Assembly: GCA_001769195.1 (NCBI GenBank)
Contig: MEOK01000025.1
Span: forward strand, 1-64,000
Source: Bacteroidetes bacterium GWF2_40_14
Lineage (GTDB): Bacteria > Bacteroidota > Bacteroidia > Bacteroidales > UBA932
DNA length: 64,000 bases
Direction: 5' to 3'
Both the position numbers and the translations under genes were made by a program. Positions 60,783 to 64,000 of this stretch are shown here, piece by piece. Numbering within the stretch: position 1 is the stretch's first letter; every line of letters begins with the position of its first letter. A model generated the notes under the pieces. That model had not been told where the DNA came from and ran no database searches. It saw only the letters and a program-made list of their open reading frames with translations.

Positions 60783-61697
60783 TTATACTGCTTCCGGAAG
60801 TGATACTGAAAATGTTGTTCCCTCTCCTTCAATACTCTCAACCGAAATGTCTCCACCAATCTTATTTGCAAACTCTTTGCATAATATGAGTCCCAGACCG
60901 GTCCCCTCTTCGTCCTGTGTGCCTTTTGTACTCACTTTGCTGTCTATCCTGAACAGACGAGAGAGATTCTCTTTTTTAATTCCAACTCCATTGTCTGACA
61001 CATTTATTATTATATTTTTTCCCCTCCTTTCTGCCGATATCCTTATTGTACATTTGTCATCACAATATTTGACAGCATTACTTAGCAGATTTCTCAATAA
61101 AGCTTTGTGCATGTTGGCATCGGCAAGCACCTCATAATCAAGGCTACCCTCGTAAAGTATCTCTATGTTCTTCTTGTTTGCACCGGCCGACACTATACTC
61201 CTTGAATCATCTGCAGCCTGCTTCAGAGAAACAGACTCAATATTTATTTTTATTACATTAAGCTCTTTAAGTTCATTCAGGTACTTAACGTTAAGTTCAT
61301 CTATCCGCTGTTTTTCCTTTAACGATTCAATCATTTTGTTTATCGCTGTTGAAAAATCACCGGAAAACGACACTTTCTGGTCGTAATCACCCTCAGAAAT
61401 CTGCTTGATTTGCCAGGTAAGATGCAGAAGATCTGAATGCAGCTGCTTATAGGGGTTTGCGAAGCTGTTTTTAGAGTGAGGAATAGTATCGAGCTTTCCC
61501 TTTGCTATATCCAGGACAAAAGCGTAATTGTCGTTATATTGTTGTACCAGTTTTTCAATTTCTGTTTTCAACTGAATAAGCTCATCGGCGTCAGAATTAG
61601 CAATAGCTTCAAAATTCACATTCACTTTCTGCCCCTGAGAAAGTTTGTGTACAGCATTGGTAAGTTCAATAATAATCCCCTTCTCCTTACTCTGCAT
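60783..61697 (-). CDS. Soluble histidine-kinase-like ATPase without a phospho-acceptor domain
   Basis: A 304-residue soluble protein. Two HAMP-like helical segments occupy about 1-130 (SEGDYDQKVSFSGDFSTAINKMIESLK is the clearest). A complete HATPase_c domain fills about 155-304: N-box LLRNLLSNAVKY, G1 DNGVGI (235-240), G2 EEGTGLGL (264-270). Only about 25 residues separate the two parts, too few for a DHp/HisKA domain, and no SHE(I/L)RTP-type His motif is present. It can thus not autophosphorylate in the normal way and may be an ATP-binding modulator. It lies 5 bp before the 7TM kinase and 23 bp after the V4R gene. Confidence 0.88.
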   Translation of the reverse strand: MQSKEKGIIIELTNAVHKLSQGQKVNVNFEAIANSDADELIQLKTEIEKLVQQYNDNYAFVLDIAKGKLDTIPHSKNSFANPYKQLHSDLLHLTWQIKQISEGDYDQKVSFSGDFSTAINKMIESLKEKQRIDELNVKYLNELKELNVIKINIESVSLKQAADDSRSIVSAGANKKNIEILYEGSLDYEVLADANMHKALLRNLLSNAVKYCDDKCTIRISAERRGKNIIINVSDNGVGIKKENLSRLFRIDSKVSTKGTQDEEGTGLGLILCKEFANKIGGDISVESIEGEGTTFSVSLPEAV

Positions 61698-61720
61698 ATC
61701 TTATATGTAATATAAATAAA

Positions 61721-62236
61721 TCAACTCATTTTTACATCAATTGTAAATCTGCATGTTCTCTCTCCGGTGCACCAGCAATCCACCTCTTTTACAACAAAAT
61801 CCTTTCCTGTGTACGCGCAAAAGACCCCTTCCAGAAACCCCTCGTCATAATCGCAGACAGTATACCCACTTACCGGAAGACCGGAACAATCAAGATCTTC
61901 AGATACCGTTACAACAAAACTTAAATTCTTTGAATCGAATTTTTCAACCTTTAAAATGCCTATCGAGAGCTCCAAAAGCATCTCTGTGAGTTGAGCAGTA
62001 AATTTTGTTATTGACAAAGATGTGTCCAGTAGTTTTTTACAAAATTCAGCTCCTGCAAGTCTTCCCGATTTCTTTAGTATTTCCCTGGCAATATCGTCAC
62101 CATACTCCTGCTCCAGAACTGCTCTCATGGTAAATTGCATCAGACGGTAAACCTCAACTCTGGTATTCATACCCAGGTTTGGACGCCCTTTGTTAATATC
62201 CCATATCTGATCCCATGCAAAATTATGATCATTCAT
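61721..62236 (-). CDS. V4R-domain small-molecule-binding protein
   Basis: A 171-residue cytoplasmic protein. The start is the ATG at 62236, with AAAGGAG eight bases before it; longer open frame upstream would overlap the divergent gene. The C-terminal half is a V4R (4-vinyl reductase) domain with the closing signature VDCWCTGERTCRFTID, whose Cys residues commonly bind a metal. V4R domains sense hydrocarbons, tetrapyrroles or act in bacteriochlorophyll/heme-related pathways. It heads an operon with two kinase-like genes, so it is likely the ligand-sensing part of that system. Confidence 0.88.
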   Translation of the reverse strand: MNDHNFAWDQIWDINKGRPNLGMNTRVEVYRLMQFTMRAVLEQEYGDDIAREILKKSGRLAGAEFCKKLLDTSLSITKFTAQLTEMLLELSIGILKVEKFDSKNLSFVVTVSEDLDCSGLPVSGYTVCDYDEGFLEGVFCAYTGKDFVVKEVDCWCTGERTCRFTIDVKMS

Positions 62237-62324
62237 ACTAATACTCCTTTTAGGATTGTGTTTTCCAAGATAAAGGTATGAAAAAAAGAAATCTTTATCT
62301 AAATTTAGCATTTTAAGATTCGTT

Positions 62325-63368
62325 ATGACCAGAAACAAAGCAATTCTGAAAATTCTCTTTCTATTTCTTCTATCCTGTTTTTCAGCAAATACTGTAAAGG
62401 GCTCTGTAGTTGACACATCTGCCATTCATGAACTCACTGTTTATGTAATAAAGTCAAGTTCTCCTCTCAACTGGGAATCACCTTCATCGCTTTACAGGAC
62501 CTCCCTGGAGAGTTATACAAAATCTCTGTTCAGTAAAAACCTATACTCTATTGGCCACTTATTCATAGAACTTTCCACTCCTCTTCTGGATTCTGTGGTT
62601 CTTACTTCTATCCGCTCCACATCCGGAGCAGAAAAAAGGAGGCTTGTACTAAAGGAAAAAATAGGGCTGGGTATGCTTGGCGCTGTTTTGCACGGGAGAA
62701 TGGAGACCCGTGAGGAACTCACAAAGAAAATTGATCACTTTTCAAAAAAGAAAAACGGCATAAGGTTCATAACTTACAGGATATGTGAAGAGTCCGCAAA
62801 ACGGATTGTTGAATTTCTCGAAAAATTCACAAAAAAATTTGATGCTAAAAATAAACCTTGCGATTTCTATGGCGGAGCCTTCTGGTCGAGGTTCGAAAAC
62901 GAGGGCGGGGGTTGCACCTCCTTCGGAATGTCGGCAATGGAGGTTGCCGGGCTATTTAACGACTACCCGGAATGGCGGGTCAGTGTCAACATTCCCTTAT
63001 ATCTTATTGGAGGAGAATACAACAATGGGCATAGGGTAAAAAGAAGTTCGATCCTTCGCGCACACACATGGTATGAAGGCTCCGGGGAGGAAAATGTTGA
63101 TTTTGTTCCAATAACCGTTTATGACCCAAGCCTGATATTTGACTGGATAGACGGACAACGGCGGATACGACGCACTACAGCTGAGGGCGATACCATAAAA
63201 GGTGAAATATCTCTTCATGAACAGCCTGCTTTCAAACCGGTGGTTAAAAACAGTATTCCAGGGCTTTACGTAGATTCCCGCAATATTATACCCGCAGAGG
63301 AGCCTGTCTTTAAACAGAGAAAACAGCCATCTGTTTTTATAAATACATTCCGAAACAAGATATTTTAA
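62325..63368 (+). CDS. Secreted protein of unknown function, possible permuted papain-like fold
   Basis: A 347-residue protein with a signal peptide (about 1-26, ending NTVKG). A His at 78 (YSIGHLFIEL) precedes a Cys at 197 (GGGCTSFGMSA), the His-before-Cys order of circularly permuted NlpC/P60 (LRAT/YiiX-like) hydrolases. This assignment is by eye only. No close family was recognised. It is divergent from the V4R operon, 88 bp away, and may be unrelated to it. Confidence 0.8.
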   Translation: MTRNKAILKILFLFLLSCFSANTVKGSVVDTSAIHELTVYVIKSSSPLNWESPSSLYRTSLESYTKSLFSKNLYSIGHLFIELSTPLLDSVVLTSIRSTSGAEKRRLVLKEKIGLGMLGAVLHGRMETREELTKKIDHFSKKKNGIRFITYRICEESAKRIVEFLEKFTKKFDAKNKPCDFYGGAFWSRFENEGGGCTSFGMSAMEVAGLFNDYPEWRVSVNIPLYLIGGEYNNGHRVKRSSILRAHTWYEGSGEENVDFVPITVYDPSLIFDWIDGQRRIRRTTAEGDTIKGEISLHEQPAFKPVVKNSIPGLYVDSRNIIPAEEPVFKQRKQPSVFINTFRNKIF

Positions 63369-63401
63369 TTATGATTTGTTATCAAAAGTGGCAAAACAAA
63401 T

Positions 63402-63431
63402 TTTGGTTCTTAAAAATTATTGTTAAATTTG
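63402..63431 (+). promoter_or_regulatory. Promoter of the small acidic protein gene
   Basis: TTTG at 63402-63405 and TAAATTTG at 63424-63431 with an 18-base spacer. The gene starts 23 bases downstream. Confidence 0.7.
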
Positions 63432-63454
63432 GATAAATACAAAAAATATTAACA

Positions 63455-63715
63455 ATGCCACCGGAAAAACAATTACTTTTTGAAGATTTACTGGATGAGC
63501 TTTTCAGTCAATTTGAGGACCCTATCACGGCCCGTCAGGCTCTGGAAGAAAAGGCATCTTCAGATGAAGATTTCAAAATGAAGCTTAACCACTACATGAA
63601 TGCCAACAACATGAAAAAATGCAGCGAAGTTTTGCCAGATTACATGTTTGCACGCGAAGATTCCGATGTTGAAGAGGATTCTTGCTGGGAAGTTGCACCA
63701 TCTGGCGGAAACTAA
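63455..63715 (+). CDS. Small acidic protein of unknown function
   Basis: An 86-residue cytoplasmic protein, strongly acidic (many Glu/Asp, e.g. LLFEDLLDELFSQFEDP and AREDSDVEEDSCWEVAP). No domain recognised. It has its own promoter and terminator, so it is a single-gene unit; codon use and composition look native. Confidence 0.7.
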   Translation: MPPEKQLLFEDLLDELFSQFEDPITARQALEEKASSDEDFKMKLNHYMNANNMKKCSEVLPDYMFAREDSDVEEDSCWEVAPSGGN

Positions 63716-63758
63716 CGCCTTTAGCAATTTAACAGTCTGCCACTCCACCGGCACAAAA

Positions 63759-63792
63759 AACAGACGAGTCATTTTTGGCCCGTCTGTTTTTT
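63759..63792 (+). terminator. Rho-independent terminator of the small acidic protein gene
   Basis: An 8-bp stem AACAGACG/CGTCTGTT with a 14-base loop, flanked by A and T runs and followed by TTTTTT; it may act in both directions. Confidence 0.9.
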
Positions 63793-63847
63793 TTCTATCT
63801 TTCGGAGTTGATTTCTGTGTTTTCTTATACAAACAGTAACGGGATAA

Positions 63848-64000
63848 ATGTCTGAATATAAAATACAAGCGTTTCCAAAAACAAGGATTGCCACAATTGA
63901 TGTGTGTACGATAGGCATGCAAAAACATCACATTGCAGCGTTGATAGAAGTTGATATTACGGAAACCAGAAAAAAGATAAAGAAATATAAATCTGAAATT
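63848..64000 (+). CDS. 2-oxoacid dehydrogenase acyltransferase (E2)-like protein, 5' part (cut by window end)
   Basis: The frame is open from ATG 63848 to the window end, 51 residues. The opening FPKTRIATIDVCTIGMQKHHIAALIEVDITETRK (key F-P-K-x-R-I-A-T-x-D-V and K-H-H-I-A-A-L-x-E-V-D-V-T) closely matches the start of stand-alone E2 catalytic-core proteins of this phylum. With lipA-lipB upstream such an enzyme would be plausible, though these short forms lack a lipoyl domain. The chain is truncated, so the rest is unseen. Confidence 0.75.
   Translation, partial: MSEYKIQAFPKTRIATIDVCTIGMQKHHIAALIEVDITETRKKIKKYKSEI

Noticed and set aside
62237-62425. N-terminal extension of the V4R protein
   Set aside because: The extension overlaps the divergent secreted-protein start, is not V4R-like, and the ATG at 62236 has a good ribosome-binding site.
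1-64000. tRNA or rRNA genes
   Set aside because: I looked for T-loop and rRNA-like signatures by eye and found none; a covariance search would be needed to exclude a divergent tRNA.

Overview
This window reads as the chromosome of a member of the Bacteroidota, most likely order Bacteroidales (family not resolvable from this sequence). The evidence is the SusC/SusD nutrient-uptake pairs, the TAnnTTTG promoter element with an upstream TTTG box at many genes, A-rich leaders instead of strong Shine-Dalgarno sites, the L13 protein beginning at a GTG codon with a typical Bacteroidia N-terminus, and DUF1460, DUF4251 and fused TGS-uridine-kinase proteins. No rRNA or tRNA gene, CRISPR array or prophage was seen.

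Layout. 1-14,030: three SusC-type TonB-dependent receptors on the minus strand. The first is cut by the window start. The other two head complete operons (susC-susD-like-lipoprotein-DUF4251, and susC-susD), each closed by a hairpin terminator. The two complete operons share a nearly identical leader and signal-peptide region. 14,163-17,230: lpxK-dusB (minus) and pfkA (plus). 17,241-20,321: ribosomal/translation block rplM-rpsI-rpsB-tsf with a terminator and a candidate structured RNA before rpsB. 20,413-21,521: a REP-associated tyrosine transposase (RAYT) gene between two 108-bp palindromic elements in direct orientation. 21,587-24,413: a promoter and FMN riboswitch driving a lone TonB-dependent receptor, a strong candidate for an outer-membrane flavin importer. 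24,414-25,257: hairpin- and repeat-rich non-coding DNA. 25,245-34,361: envelope genes (waaA, mlaEF, a lipoprotein cyclophilin, a patatin-barrel protein, a flippase, dut, murF). 34,371-40,172: glycosyltransferase, ECF sigma factor with a membrane/barrel partner, TPR protein and EnvC-like factor. 40,178-50,024: uridine-kinase-like protein, uvrA, lytic transglycosylase, metallo-hydrolase, pcm, deoxynucleoside kinase, a DUF5009-type membrane protein and adenosine kinase. 50,091-58,502: panC-panD, a flippase-like membrane protein, a hybrid-sensor histidine kinase, Pmp3 peptide, nitroreductase, DUF1460, lipA-lipB. 58,495-62,236: a signalling cluster of a V4R protein, a histidine-kinase-like ATPase with no phospho-acceptor domain, and a 7TM-PAS-GAF histidine kinase. 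62,325-64,000: an unrecognised secreted protein, a small acidic protein, and the start of a 2-oxoacid dehydrogenase acyltransferase-like gene.

Most notable. (1) Two families of short tandem repeats, heptamers (GGCAATR/GGCATTR) and octamers (GTGCTAAT-like), occupy seven arrays at six gene ends. All have the same orientation relative to transcription, and at five of the six the stop codon lies inside the array. (2) The FMN riboswitch-TonB receptor pair. (3) The RAYT/REP element. (4) The V4R-ATPase-histidine kinase cluster. (5) A covarying inverted repeat upstream of two susC genes. (6) A possible RNA structure before rpsB.
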